Positions 1 through 8,698 of a stretch of 64,000 nucleotides of DNA are shown one piece after another. Location: positions 62,001-126,000 of the forward strand of contig CAXXXL010000001.1 in assembly GCA_963666505.2 (NCBI GenBank). The letters run 5' to 3'. This stretch comes from JABGQS01 sp963666505 (GTDB lineage: Bacteria; Bacillota; Clostridia; Christensenellales; SZUA-584). Every line of letters starts with the position of its first letter. Position 1 is the stretch's first letter. The translations under genes and the position numbers were made by a program. The notes beneath the pieces are model-generated. The model had not been told where the DNA came from. It did no database searches and worked only from the letters and a program-made list of their open reading frames with translations.

Positions 1-115
1 GGCGCAGTCAAATCTTTATGATTGAAGCTCATATCATCAGTTTATAAATAAATGACACGATCATGCTTCCGCTTCCTTTTAAGCATGAGGTTCTTGATAA
101 AAACGGTGTAGATTT
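1..115. other. Leading intergenic stretch
   Basis: No gene is visible here. The stretch holds an inverted repeat (CATGCTT at 62-68, AAGCATG at 81-87) and AT-rich sequence that probably carries the promoter of the subtilase gene. No clear -35/-10 pair stands out. The upstream neighbour lies outside the window. Confidence 0.4.
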
Positions 116-2302
116 ATGCAGATGAGATGGTTTAAGAATAAAATACTGAAAAGCAGCATGAAGATCAGTCTTGCGCTGCTTCTTGTGATATCGTCACTTT
201 TTGTCTCGGTAGACTTTGCGTCGGCAAAAGACGATGCTGCCGGTGGTCGGCAATACGTGAACGGGCACCCGTGCAAATCGGACGAGGTAATAGTAAGGTT
301 CAATGCAAAACAAACGCCGTCCGGTGTCGGGTTTGCGTTGAATGCAGTGGGCAGCGGCGTGGAAAAGAACGTCGGCAAAGGCCTGACAATAGCGAAAGTA
401 CCGAACGGTAAAACGCTCGTCGGCTTCATAGACGAGCTAAGGAATATGCCAGAAGTGGAATACGCACAACCGAACTATATCTATGACCTTGATACAACTG
501 TAGTAAACGACCTTTTTGTAACTGAGGGCGCCCAGTGGCATCTAAAAAAAATAGAAGCGTACGATGCGTGGGATGTAACGATGGGCTCTTCGGATATTAA
601 GGTAGCCGTACTGGACAGCGGTATCGACCTTGACCACGAAGATCTTATCGGGCAGGTTGTTGCCCAGGCCGATGTAGTCGACAACGACGGCATAGCGCAG
701 GACGACAACGGCCACGGCACTCACGTATGCGGGATAATAGCGGCGGTTGCCGACAACGGGCTCGGGGGTGCGGGAGTTGCGCCCGGAGTGAAGCTCATTG
801 TTGTAGATATATTCCAAGAAACAGCGGGAGGCTGGGAGGCAACAACCACCGACAATATTGAGGCGATAGACTTCGCTATAGAGCAGGGTGCGGACGTTAT
901 AAACATGAGCTTTGGCGGCAATGGCGACGACGAACTGTTCGAGGAAGCAATAAACGGCGCAGTAGCAGCAGGCGCAGTTTGCATAAGCGCAGCCGGCAAC
1001 AATAACAACGCAGACGCCTATTATCCGTCCGACTATGAAGCCTGCATAAGTGTAATAAGCACGACTAGCGAAGATACAAGGTCAAGCTTTTCGAACTACG
1101 GCAGCGCAAAAGACATTAGCGCACCAGGGAGCAGTATAAAAGCAACATATTTCGACGGCGGTTATAAGACCTACAGCGGCACTTCCATGGCAGCGCCGGT
1201 GATCTCGGGAGTGGCGGCGCTCATGCTTTCGGTGAATCCTTCGCTGACAATAGAGCAGATAAAGCAGATGCTCTACGGCACAGCGGTAGACCTTGGCACA
1301 GAGGGCAAAGACGACTACTTTGCAAACGGCAGGGTAGACGCTTCAGCTGCTGTTGCGGAAGCAGCCGGCGGAAGCAGCGTGCTGGATATAAGGTTCAGCT
1401 CGGAAGACGAAACGATAACCACAACGACCGGAACCACGCTGACATACGAGACTTTCCCGTCAACAGCTGACGAGACGATAATCTGGTCATCCAGCAACGA
1501 TGCCGTTGCGACAGTTATAGACGGTGTCGTGACAGGTCATACTTATGGTATAGCGGATATAACTGCGTCCAACGCCGCCGGTACGGTTTTCGACACGTGC
1601 GAGGTCTTGGTATCCACCGGCGTACAGAGCATAGTCTTGAACAAACATGAAGCGGATATCAATTTGGGTGAGACTGTTGATATTGCAGCACTTGTATACC
1701 CGATAAGCGCATCCGACCCTTCCGTAACGTGGGTTTCATCCGACCCTGGTATCGCATCTGTGGAAGCAACCAGCATTTTGACCTGCACTGTTACGGGCAC
1801 GGGCGCAGGAACAGCGGTAATAACTGCCACAACAAAAGACGGCGGGTTTACCGACATATGTACAGTTAATGTAACGTCAGCCGATATAGAATCATCGGTC
1901 TATACCATTGACCGGGCTGTTTCTTCGATAAGCGGGGTATATGAAAAAACGTCGGTAGACGGTTTCAAAGCCAATCTTATTAACGAACCGGGCGAAATAT
2001 TCGTATATACGGCTGATGATATTCTGTATACAGGCGGTGCTGTGGCGACAGGCATGACTGTGCGCAGGACGGTCGGCGGAGTCACAACGGACGAGCTTAC
2101 CATAATAGTGAAGGGCGACTGCAGCGGTGACGGCGTTATATCAATAGCCGACTACACTCTTATACGCCTTGATATACTTGAGTTAAAACCGCTTTTGGAT
2201 GAATTCATACTTGCGGCTGACGTAAATAATGATCAAGACATATCTATAGCCGACTATACGCTGGTGCGTCTGCATATACTTGAACTAAAAGCTATTACGT
2301 AG
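116..2302 (+). CDS. Secreted S8 subtilisin-like protease with Big_2 domains and C-terminal dockerin
   Basis: A 728-aa secreted serine protease. A basic N-terminus and hydrophobic core (about residues 12-37, ending near ASA) form a signal peptide. An I9-like propeptide (about 50-120) precedes the S8 catalytic domain (about 135-410), which has the triad Asp167 (VAVLDSG), His200 (GHGTHV) and Ser357 (GTSMAAP). Two bacterial Ig-like Big_2 domains follow (about 420-500 and 502-590). Residues about 667-726 form a type I dockerin with two Ca-binding repeats (GDCSGDG and DVNNDQD, each followed by SIADYTL). By family knowledge a dockerin binds a cohesin, so this enzyme is probably tethered to a cell-surface or extracellular scaffold encoded elsewhere. 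The ATG at 116 has only a weak upstream GGTG; a start two codons later is possible. The stop overlaps the convergent MFS gene by 8 bp. Confidence 0.9.
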   Translation: MQMRWFKNKILKSSMKISLALLLVISSLFVSVDFASAKDDAAGGRQYVNGHPCKSDEVIVRFNAKQTPSGVGFALNAVGSGVEKNVGKGLTIAKVPNGKTLVGFIDELRNMPEVEYAQPNYIYDLDTTVVNDLFVTEGAQWHLKKIEAYDAWDVTMGSSDIKVAVLDSGIDLDHEDLIGQVVAQADVVDNDGIAQDDNGHGTHVCGIIAAVADNGLGGAGVAPGVKLIVVDIFQETAGGWEATTTDNIEAIDFAIEQGADVINMSFGGNGDDELFEEAINGAVAAGAVCISAAGNNNNADAYYPSDYEACISVISTTSEDTRSSFSNYGSAKDISAPGSSIKATYFDGGYKTYSGTSMAAPVISGVAALMLSVNPSLTIEQIKQMLYGTAVDLGTEGKDDYFANGRVDASAAVAEAAGGSSVLDIRFSSEDETITTTTGTTLTYETFPSTADETIIWSSSNDAVATVIDGVVTGHTYGIADITASNAAGTVFDTCEVLVSTGVQSIVLNKHEADINLGETVDIAALVYPISASDPSVTWVSSDPGIASVEATSILTCTVTGTGAGTAVITATTKDGGFTDICTVNVTSADIESSVYTIDRAVSSISGVYEKTSVDGFKANLINEPGEIFVYTADDILYTGGAVATGMTVRRTVGGVTTDELTIIVKGDCSGDGVISIADYTLIRLDILELKPLLDEFILAADVNNDQDISIADYTLVRLHILELKAIT

Positions 2303-3572
2303 TGTTAGCTTCGCTTTTTCTTCTAGAGCTGACTATCCTGTTAACAACGAACGCAAGTACACCAATAACGATGAACATGACTGGGATGGAGAACCTGTCT
2401 GCGATAAACCCGAGCAGCGGTGCAAGCACGGTGACGAACAGTGCCTTTAACTGACTGTCTATAGAAAGGGTAGTGACCCTTTCTTTTTTATCCATCAAAT
2501 CGCCTATTGCGTCCACAAACACCGGTTTTCTTGAATCTCTCAGTATAAAGACTATGAAATAAAGAACTATTATTACATATACAGCGTCTATCCTGACAAA
2601 CAGAGCCAGCAGCAGGAATGCCGCAGCAAGAACGTCGAGATAGATGTCCATAAGCCTTCGTGCGGGTATGATTTTATCAAGCCGGTATACGTGCCTCGAG
2701 GCTGCAGCGCTTAAAAGGTAGACCACACCATATATCGCGGCAAGGTATATCACAAGAACGTCGTCTTTGCTCAGCTTGCCGATAAGCGTCACAGACGAAG
2801 CGAGTATTATAGCCTGAAGAATCGGTTGTATATAATCCTTAGTGCTCTTTGTAACCGCATCGAACAATGAAGAAGACAAAAGCACCTTAACTACTTCTTT
2901 TTTTCCGGCAATGGACTTAATAGAGGCGGCGCTTGCCGTAAGGAAATCTTTGAATGAAAAAATGCTCTTCTGTTTCTCGTTGAATCTTTTAGGATAGGTC
3001 GCAATGAGTATGAAATCGATGACATAAGGCACAATGCAAAATAAAAACAGCAGCCGTAAGTTGTTGAACCCAAGTATGAAAACAACGGACACGAAAGACG
3101 ATACGGAAGAGCCTATCATCGAAAAAGAGCGTGTTCTGCCGTATACAAAGCTTTTATAAGAAAACCATTGTTTTTCTTCCAGGTACGACATGATGATAGC
3201 TTTATGAGTTCCGGATCGAAAAGCCTCACCAAGGCCGAAGAATATAAAAGCGATACACAGTATATAAAACTCACCGCCGATGAAGAAAAAAACAAACGAA
3301 AGTATATACATCACGAAGCATATCAAAAGCTCCGTCTTCTTTCCATAATGGTCTGCGAATAATCCGGAGGGCACTTCAAATATATAGTTGGTTATCTCTC
3401 TTATGGAATAAAGAATTCCTATGCTGAACAGCGAAAGGTCCATAGACAAAAGGTATATTATAAGGAACGGCTCAAAGAATTTCAGGTTCTTGAACAGACC
3501 GTAAAAACAAAACTTTCTAATAAGAGCGTCCTTTTTTATACGCTTTTTAATAAGGGCTGCTTCTTCCTGCAT
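2295..3572 (-). CDS. MFS transporter
   Basis: About 425 aa with 10-12 hydrophobic segments and the MFS loop pattern after the second helix (GLFADHYGKKTE, close to the GxxxDrxGrr signature). The protein is an inner-membrane secondary transporter; the substrate cannot be read from sequence. It resembles the drug-efflux-like MFS group common in Clostridia. I chose the ATG at 3572 over a GTG six codons upstream. A promoter-like TTTACA-N18-TATATT ends only 7 bases before that ATG and there is no Shine-Dalgarno, so the message may be leaderless. The gene is convergent with and overlaps the subtilase by 8 bp, with no terminator between them. Confidence 0.85.
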   Translation of the reverse strand: MQEEAALIKKRIKKDALIRKFCFYGLFKNLKFFEPFLIIYLLSMDLSLFSIGILYSIREITNYIFEVPSGLFADHYGKKTELLICFVMYILSFVFFFIGGEFYILCIAFIFFGLGEAFRSGTHKAIIMSYLEEKQWFSYKSFVYGRTRSFSMIGSSVSSFVSVVFILGFNNLRLLFLFCIVPYVIDFILIATYPKRFNEKQKSIFSFKDFLTASAASIKSIAGKKEVVKVLLSSSLFDAVTKSTKDYIQPILQAIILASSVTLIGKLSKDDVLVIYLAAIYGVVYLLSAAASRHVYRLDKIIPARRLMDIYLDVLAAAFLLLALFVRIDAVYVIIVLYFIVFILRDSRKPVFVDAIGDLMDKKERVTTLSIDSQLKALFVTVLAPLLGFIADRFSIPVMFIVIGVLAFVVNRIVSSRRKSEANTT

Positions 3573-3578
3573 AAAATA

Positions 3579-3608
3579 AATATAGCACACAAAAATACCG
3601 GTTGTAAA
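3579..3608 (-). promoter_or_regulatory. Predicted SigA promoter of the MFS gene (possibly leaderless)
   Basis: Read on the minus strand, TTTACA (3608-3603) and TATATT (3584-3579) are separated by 18 bp. The expected start point, about 7 bases downstream, falls at or beside the ATG at 3572. Confidence 0.45.
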
Positions 3609-3627
3609 CGATACTGCCTGTTATATG

Positions 3628-3660
3628 AAAAAAGCGCCGGGATTAATCCAGCGCTTTTAT
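3628..3660 (-). terminator. Rho-independent terminator of the small spore-type gene
   Basis: The arms AAAGCGC and GCGCTTT form a stem. On the minus strand it is followed by a run of six T, and it lies about 50 bp past the stop of the 49-aa gene. Confidence 0.8.
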
Positions 3661-3706
3661 TAATGCTTTTTCTATACACCTGCTCTGTAAATAAAGCAGC
3701 GCTAAA

Positions 3707-3856
3707 CTATTTCTCAACCTCATCTACCCACTCTTTAGCGTTCTTGAGGTCCTCATCACTCGGGATGGATATCTTTGTTTCTTCCTCAAGCTCGTCAGGA
3801 TTAGTGACAGGGAAATAGTTTGGTGTTTTTTTCATTCTTTCATTTTCGTCGTTCAT
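3707..3856 (-). CDS. Small acidic protein, DUF3787/clostridial spore-surface-like
   Basis: A 49-aa highly charged peptide, too short for most gene callers. A strong Shine-Dalgarno (AAGGAGAAG) sits 4-5 bases before the ATG, and a terminator follows. The C-terminal half (ISIPSDEDLKNAKEWVDE) matches my memory of the DUF3787 family, small clostridial proteins ending in an IPS...AKEWVD motif and reported as spore-associated. Function here is inferred from that resemblance only. The gene appears monocistronic, between yigZ and the MFS gene. Confidence 0.7.
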   Translation of the reverse strand: MNDENERMKKTPNYFPVTNPDELEEETKISIPSDEDLKNAKEWVDEVEK

Positions 3857-3906
3857 GACACTTCTCCTTACTTCTTTTTGATGTGCTGTAGTGCACCTCT
3901 CTAATA

Positions 3907-4521
3907 TTATAATACCACTTCCTGCTCAAAAATACCAGTGGGCACAAGCACAGCTTTACCAAGGGATAATCCAGCAACAAGCTTTTCGAGTGCCTGCTCT
4001 GTACCGGGGTGTGTGCTAATCTTTACGGTGACTTTATCGGTAAAACTTACATCGTGCACTATAAATCCTGCGTCTTGCAGCGGCTTTTCCGCCTTTGCCC
4101 AGGCGTTGTAATCGAAGCTGCACTCAAAAGTGCTGCAGCTTATTATTTCTACTTTTACCGCCGATTCAATGCAGTCAGCAGCACTTTTTGTATATGCTCT
4201 TACAAGACCTCCGGCACCAAGAAGCGTGCCGCCGAAATACCGTGTAGTTATGACGATCACGTTGCTAAGCCCGTTTTTTCGGATAACGTCCAGCATTGGA
4301 AGCCCGGCTGTACCCTGCGGCTCAGAGTCGTCGCTATATCGCATCACGCCGTTTTCAAGTACGTAGGCAAAGCAATTGTGTGAAGCGTCGTAGTGCTGCT
4401 TTTTTCTCTGCGCTATTATTTCTTGTGCCTGCTCTTCGTTCTCAACACGGCAGCATATTCCTAGGAACTTAGATTTTTTTATTACCAGAGTACTGTCAAA
4501 GCACCCTTTTACAGTTTTCAT
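3907..4521 (-). CDS. yigZ: YigZ/YvyE family protein (UPF0029, IMPACT-like)
   Basis: A 204-aa soluble protein of the YigZ/IMPACT family. The N-terminal UPF0029 domain shows the family signature (KKSKFLG; AYVL followed by YSDDSEPQGTAG; ITRYFGG-type TTRYFGGTLLGAGGLVRAY). The C-terminal part is a ferredoxin-like DUF1949 domain. Biochemical role is poorly known; eukaryotic IMPACT regulates translation through Gcn1, and bacterial members are suspected RNA- or ribosome-linked. It overlaps tyrS by 4 bp (ATGA), so the two are translationally coupled, which fits a translation-related role. Confidence 0.9.
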   Translation of the reverse strand: MKTVKGCFDSTLVIKKSKFLGICCRVENEEQAQEIIAQRKKQHYDASHNCFAYVLENGVMRYSDDSEPQGTAGLPMLDVIRKNGLSNVIVITTRYFGGTLLGAGGLVRAYTKSAADCIESAVKVEIISCSTFECSFDYNAWAKAEKPLQDAGFIVHDVSFTDKVTVKISTHPGTEQALEKLVAGLSLGKAVLVPTGIFEQEVVL

Positions 4522-5732
4522 TTAAGCACGACTCTGTGAAACACTTTCTTGCCTTTTCTTATCATCATTTCACCGTCAATAAAAAGCTGCGGCGTTACGG
4601 CAAGGAATTCATCGCTCACCTTTTCATCATTAATTGAAACGCCATTCTGCTTTATCAGCCTTCTGCCTTCGCCTCTTGATGAAGTCAGTCCGCACTGCTG
4701 CATAAGGTCTACCAGCAGCAGATCCTCTGGGGAATCAATAACGGTTTCCGGTACCGAGCCGCCTTTGTCTGCGCCTCCGAAAAGCGTTTCTGCAGCCGCC
4801 TGCGCTTTGGCAGCTTCTTCCTTACCGTGGACCTGCCGGGTCACCTCATAAGCCAGCACTTTTTTTGCCTCGTTTATATCAGAGCCTTCCAGAGCAGAGA
4901 GCCTGTTCACTTCATCCATAGGCAGGAATGTGAGAAGGGAAAGGCACGTCTTCACATCGGCATCCTGCACGTTTCTCCAGTATTGATAGAACTCGTATGG
5001 CGAAGTTTTGTCCGAATCCAGCCAGACCGCTCCGTTTTCCGTTTTCCCCATCTTTTTGCCTTCACTTGTCAGAAGAAGTGAAAAAGTCATGCCGAATGCC
5101 GGTTTTGATTCCTTGCGTCGGATAAGGTCTGCGCCCATCAGTATATTCGACCATTGGTCGTCTCCGCCCAGTTGCAGCGAGCAGCCGTACTGCTTGAACA
5201 GCACTAGGAAGTCATAAGACTGCATGAGCATATAATTGAACTCCAGAAAACTCAAACCCTTCTCCAGCCTGGATTTAAAACACTCTGCAGTAAGCATGCG
5301 GTTTACCGAGAAATGCGCACCGACGTCTCTTAAAAACTCAACGTAATTGAGCTTAAGCAGCCAGTCGGCGTTGTTTACCATGATAGCCTTGCCCGGCGAG
5401 AAATCGAGGAACTTGCTTATCTGCTTTTTAAAGCATTCAGCGTTTTCATCAATGGTCTGTTCGGTCATCATCCTGCGCATGTCTGTGCGCCCCGAGGGGT
5501 CGCCTACCATAGCCGTGCCTCCGCCAATAAGTGCTATCGGTTTGTGCCCGAAGCGCTGCATATGAGACATTGCCATAAGCTGCACATAATGCCCAACATG
5601 CAGGCTGTCTGCCGTAGGGTCAAACCCTATATAAAAAGTCACGCTTTCATTTGTCAGCTTTTCTTTGAGCCCTTCGTGCGTAACCTGCTTTAAAAATCCT
5701 CGCTCTTCCAATACATCGTATACGTTTGCCAT
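4518..5732 (-). CDS. tyrS: Tyrosyl-tRNA synthetase
   Basis: A 404-aa class Ic aminoacyl-tRNA synthetase that charges tRNA-Tyr. It has the HIGH-type motif HVGH at 45-48, the KMSKS-type motif KMGKT at 227-231, the tyrosine pocket region (QSYDFL; GGDDQWSNI) and a C-terminal S4 RNA-binding domain (about 340-404). Length is normal. The ATG at 5732 follows a good Shine-Dalgarno (AAGGAGTAA). I see no T-box in the roughly 130 bp before it, unlike many Firmicute tyrS genes and unlike ileS in this window. It is followed by yigZ with a 4-bp overlap. Confidence 0.97.
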   Translation of the reverse strand: MANVYDVLEERGFLKQVTHEGLKEKLTNESVTFYIGFDPTADSLHVGHYVQLMAMSHMQRFGHKPIALIGGGTAMVGDPSGRTDMRRMMTEQTIDENAECFKKQISKFLDFSPGKAIMVNNADWLLKLNYVEFLRDVGAHFSVNRMLTAECFKSRLEKGLSFLEFNYMLMQSYDFLVLFKQYGCSLQLGGDDQWSNILMGADLIRRKESKPAFGMTFSLLLTSEGKKMGKTENGAVWLDSDKTSPYEFYQYWRNVQDADVKTCLSLLTFLPMDEVNRLSALEGSDINEAKKVLAYEVTRQVHGKEEAAKAQAAAETLFGGADKGGSVPETVIDSPEDLLLVDLMQQCGLTSSRGEGRRLIKQNGVSINDEKVSDEFLAVTPQLFIDGEMMIRKGKKVFHRVVLK

Positions 5733-5958
5733 AAATTACTCCTTATTCTAGACTACTTAAAGTATTATAGCTAATAAACGCCGTAAAGGCAATTAACAAT
5801 CGCATATTACTAAATGTTGTAAATAATGATTAATTAAGGAAGCGGATTTGCTCTGTTTTTAGGTGAAGTCATTAGTTTTAGGTCAAAAAGAAGGGTTTTC
5901 CCTGCCGGATATCGAACTTTACCTAATATCCCAACACCGTAATGCAGGAGGTTATTCA

Positions 5959-6243
5959 ATGGAAATCACAGACATTAGAATTAGAAGGATTGAAACAATG
6001 GGCAAATTAAAAGCGGTGGTTTCTGTAACATTTGATGACATGTTTGTAGTACACGACATGAAAATTATCGAAGGACAGGAAGGCTTCTTCGTGGCTATGC
6101 CTTCAAGAAGAACACCAAGCGGCGAGTATAAAGACATAGCCCATCCAATCAATTCGGAAGCCAGAGCAATGGTTCAGGACGCAATTCTGCAAATGTACAA
6201 AGAACTTCCGGAAGAGGAGACGTATGCGACTCTGCAGAAATAA
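5959..6243 (+). CDS. spoVG: SpoVG, septation/RNA-binding regulator
   Basis: A 94-aa SpoVG protein. The core MEITDIRIRRI...GKLKAVVSVTFDDMFVVHDMKI and the MPSRRTPSGEYKDIAHPI segment are diagnostic. SpoVG is a small site-specific nucleic-acid-binding regulator tied to sporulation, septation and virulence gene control in Firmicutes. The ATG at 5959 is preceded by an ideal GCAGGAGG site; an upstream in-frame extension to 5863 lacks family similarity and is rejected. It is monocistronic with a terminator directly after. Repeated TTTTAGGT boxes upstream (5858-5865, 5876-5883) may be regulatory. Confidence 0.96.
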   Translation: MEITDIRIRRIETMGKLKAVVSVTFDDMFVVHDMKIIEGQEGFFVAMPSRRTPSGEYKDIAHPINSEARAMVQDAILQMYKELPEEETYATLQK

Positions 6244-6250
6244 CACGCAG

Positions 6251-6284
6251 AAAAAAACCTGCCTTATAAAGCAGGTTTATTTTT
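6251..6284. terminator. Bidirectional terminator between spoVG and the PIN/TRAM gene
   Basis: The arms AAACCTGC and GCAGGTTT form a hairpin flanked by an A-run on the left and a T-run on the right. It can therefore serve the converging transcripts from both sides. Confidence 0.85.
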
Positions 6285-6300
6285 TTGCAGTTTTTAAAAG

Positions 6301-7386
6301 CTATTTGAGTTTTGCGAATATCATTCTGCCGGCCGCAGTCTGAAGAACGCTGGTTACGATAACGCTGACGGGCTTGTTGTATTCGCTGTTTCCGTCTTCA
6401 ACAACAATCATAGTTCCGTCGTCAAGATAAGCTATTCCCTGTCCCTGCTCTTTGCCGTCCTTAACTATGGTAACGAGCATCTCTTCACCGGGAAGAGCAA
6501 CTGGCTTGACTGCGTTTGCCAGCTCGTTTATGTTAAAAACTTTAACGCTTTTAACTGCGGCAACTTTGTTCAGATTGTAGTCGTTCGTTACAACTATTCC
6601 GTCCATCTCTTTTGCAAGGGTAAGCAGCTTAGAGTCAACATCGGCGGCTTCTTCAACAGAAGTACGAACTATGCTAACCGGAAGGTCGAGCTCGGTTTGG
6701 ATACGCTTTAATACATCAAGGCCACGCCTGCCCCTGTTTCGTTTCAGATCTTCGGAAGAGTCTGCGATGTGCCGCAACTCATCAAGAATGAACTCGGGTA
6801 TGACTATTGTGCCTTCTATGATACCGGTCTGGCATATATCGAAGATGCGCCCGTCTATTATTACGCTAGTATCCAGAAGCTTCGGCTTTGCATTTCCATT
6901 GTTTTCTACTTCATCATCTTTGTCTCTCTTTGAAAAAAGTGCAGAAAGCGACGGCGGTCTGTGCCGCACGAATGTCCTCACGCCAAGGTATATGCAGACG
7001 ATATATATTATAACTTTTATAAGGCTTGCGAATTCGCTGAACCAGTTATTCATAATATCGCTGATAAGCGTAGAGATAAGCAGCGCAACAACAAGACCTA
7101 CTATAAGGCCGAGTATTGCCGGAAAAAGAACATTTGCCGGAAGTTTGGCCAGTTGTTTATCAGCTTCTCCTGCAGATTTGAATATCAGTGAAACAATAGG
7201 TTTTGAGACAAATATAAAAACAGACCCTGTAATAAGAGCTGAAGCTACGTGTATTGCGAATACCCATATCATGGGCAGCGGCTCATAACCGGCTCTGAGC
7301 ATTATGTCAAAAACAAGAGCTGTTATGCCCGGTCCAATGAAGAAGCCTACCAATACGATAAAAAACCTTGCTATCCTTTTGCCCAT
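6301..7386 (-). CDS. PIN/TRAM domain integral membrane protein (YacL-like)
   Basis: A 361-aa protein with four N-terminal membrane helices (about 5-140), a cytoplasmic PIN domain (about 168-290; LLDTSVIIDGRIFDI, ELRHIADSSE, ...TNDYNLNKVA with acidic metal-ligand residues) and a C-terminal TRAM domain (about 300-360). This is the YacL architecture of Firmicutes. PIN domains are Mg-dependent RNases, and TRAM binds RNA; the physiological target of YacL is not established. It lies downstream of carD on the same strand (78 bp apart); in Bacillus yacL is likewise next to a translation/IspD cluster. Confidence 0.9.
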   Translation of the reverse strand: MGKRIARFFIVLVGFFIGPGITALVFDIMLRAGYEPLPMIWVFAIHVASALITGSVFIFVSKPIVSLIFKSAGEADKQLAKLPANVLFPAILGLIVGLVVALLISTLISDIMNNWFSEFASLIKVIIYIVCIYLGVRTFVRHRPPSLSALFSKRDKDDEVENNGNAKPKLLDTSVIIDGRIFDICQTGIIEGTIVIPEFILDELRHIADSSEDLKRNRGRRGLDVLKRIQTELDLPVSIVRTSVEEAADVDSKLLTLAKEMDGIVVTNDYNLNKVAAVKSVKVFNINELANAVKPVALPGEEMLVTIVKDGKEQGQGIAYLDDGTMIVVEDGNSEYNKPVSVIVTSVLQTAAGRMIFAKLK

Positions 7387-7464
7387 TATTCACCTCAGAA
7401 TTTGTTGTATCGTAAAAACTTTCTGTAATTTGATATTATCAGAAAAAAATTCAGTGTTTCTTTG

Positions 7465-7941
7465 CTATACGATCTTTACGATCATTTTTTTGAGTTCTTC
7501 GTCCCTCTGGTTGCTTGCCACCGCAAGCTCAGATACAAGAATCTGCATGGATGTACCAAGCATCTTTTTTTCGCTGGAAGAGAGATTCTTGGAAGATTCT
7601 CTTTTCAGCAGGCTTTTTATAACAGAAGCAATCTCGAAAACATCCCCGGACTTCATTTTTTCAAGATTTTCCCGGTTTCTTCGATTCCAGTTTGAAGATT
7701 CTTCTTCTTCGCACTCTCCTTTAAAAGAGGCAAGCACCTTTTCACACTCATCAGATGAAATAATTTCTCTGAGTCCTGCTTTTTCTGCATTATGTACCGG
7801 GACGTGAACCTTGATGTCCCCTTCTGAAAATCTAAGTACATAATAGTTTCTGACTTCATCTAAAAAACTCTTCTCTTCTATTGCCTCAATTACTCCGGCA
7901 CCGTGCATTGGATACGAAATTTTGTCACCCTCGTTAAACAT
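7465..7941 (-). CDS. CarD family transcriptional regulator
   Basis: A 158-aa protein with an N-terminal RNA-polymerase-interacting CarD/TRCF-like Tudor domain (FNEGDKISYPMHGAGVIEAIE, then YYVLRF and VPV motifs) and a helical C-terminal DNA-binding half. CarD proteins bind the RNAP beta subunit and stabilise or modulate open complexes, especially at rRNA promoters. Length matches the family. The ATG at 7941 follows TAGGAGG, and a consensus-like promoter lies just upstream. It is probably cotranscribed with the downstream PIN/TRAM gene. Confidence 0.9.
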   Translation of the reverse strand: MFNEGDKISYPMHGAGVIEAIEEKSFLDEVRNYYVLRFSEGDIKVHVPVHNAEKAGLREIISSDECEKVLASFKGECEEEESSNWNRRNRENLEKMKSGDVFEIASVIKSLLKRESSKNLSSSEKKMLGTSMQILVSELAVASNQRDEELKKMIVKIV

Positions 7942-7965
7942 TTTATCCTCCTAATTACATTATAT

Positions 7966-7994
7966 ATGATATCAGCGAAAGGGTACTTTGTCAA
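7966..7994 (-). promoter_or_regulatory. Predicted SigA promoter of carD
   Basis: On the minus strand, TTGACA (7994-7989), a 17-bp spacer and TATCAT (7971-7966) lie 25 bp before the carD start codon. Confidence 0.65.
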
Positions 7995-8245
7995 ACAGCA
8001 CAGAGCTCGTAAAAGCAAGCATTTGCGCTTGACAGACGTGTATAATTGGGGTGTAACAAGAGTGCATATCAGATAAAAACCTGTAGTAATGCCGGTTTGC
8101 GGTTTGAATGTATGGGGCTGGGAACAGGATGAAAAAACGTTGGATTCCTTTCTTTTTTATAGAAAAGAAAACGGGGAAATGTTACAAACTTGTTCGTTAT
8201 AAATGGTTAAAAATGTGATACAATTAAACCTGTGAGGTAACAGTA
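7995..8245. other. Intergenic region between carD and the FHA gene
   Basis: About 250 bp without a gene. It holds an extended -10 element (TGATACAAT, 8216-8224) that probably drives the FHA-ftsW-PBP operon. The rest has no recognisable RNA or ORF. A TTGACA at 8030 followed after only 6 bp by TATAAT is not a usable sigma-A pair. Confidence 0.4.
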
Positions 8246-8698
8246 ATGCTGTATGAAGCTTTTTCCCTGGCCATGAGGTATTGGTTCGTGGTCGTAATAT
8301 TCATAGTGCTTGCCGGCTCTGTTGGTATATCCGTAAAGGAGTACAGACAGAAGCACTATGTCCTGGGGCTCGCCACTGCAAGCATAGGCTATTTAAACGT
8401 GCTTTCGGGGCCGGACGAAGTGCTGGGTGAAAACCTGCAGCTTATGGAAGAGAACACTATAGGGCGCTCAAGACGGGTGGATATAATGCTCTATGACAGA
8501 AGCGTGGATAAAGTCCACTGTCTGATATACAGGGATGAGAACAGCGACGTGTGCATAAGCAGGATAACCCAAGGTGACATAACGATAAACGGAAAGCAAC
8601 TCGAAGACTCCGCCATTCTCTTCACAGGCGATATGATTTGTTTTGGCAACGTTGTAACGCAGCTTCACATAAAAGAGGAGCAGGAAGATGATACTTGA
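8246..8698 (+). CDS. FHA-domain membrane protein
   Basis: 150 aa. One N-terminal transmembrane helix (about 12-30) is followed by a short linker and a forkhead-associated domain (about 65-142) with the phosphothreonine-binding residues GRS (73-75), Ser86, His91 and Asn115-Gly116. FHA domains recognise phospho-Thr, usually made by PASTA-type Ser/Thr kinases. The gene overlaps ftsW/rodA by 11 bp and that gene overlaps the PBP gene, so all three are one unit. The arrangement recalls the actinobacterial FhaB-RodA-PbpA locus and suggests phospho-dependent control of wall synthesis. The Shine-Dalgarno GTGAGGT precedes the ATG. Confidence 0.85.
   Translation: MLYEAFSLAMRYWFVVVIFIVLAGSVGISVKEYRQKHYVLGLATASIGYLNVLSGPDEVLGENLQLMEENTIGRSRRVDIMLYDRSVDKVHCLIYRDENSDVCISRITQGDITINGKQLEDSAILFTGDMICFGNVVTQLHIKEEQEDDT

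Noticed and set aside
5863..5958. 32-residue N-terminal extension of SpoVG
   Set aside because: SpoVG begins at MEITDIRIRR, with an ideal ribosome site before the ATG at 5959.
8030..8046. TTGACA followed by TATAAT
   Set aside because: Only 6 bp separate them, far short of the 16-18 bp needed for a sigma-A promoter.
7995..8245. Possible small RNA or tRNA between carD and the FHA gene
   Set aside because: No cloverleaf, SRP, 6S, RNase P or tmRNA signature could be recognised.
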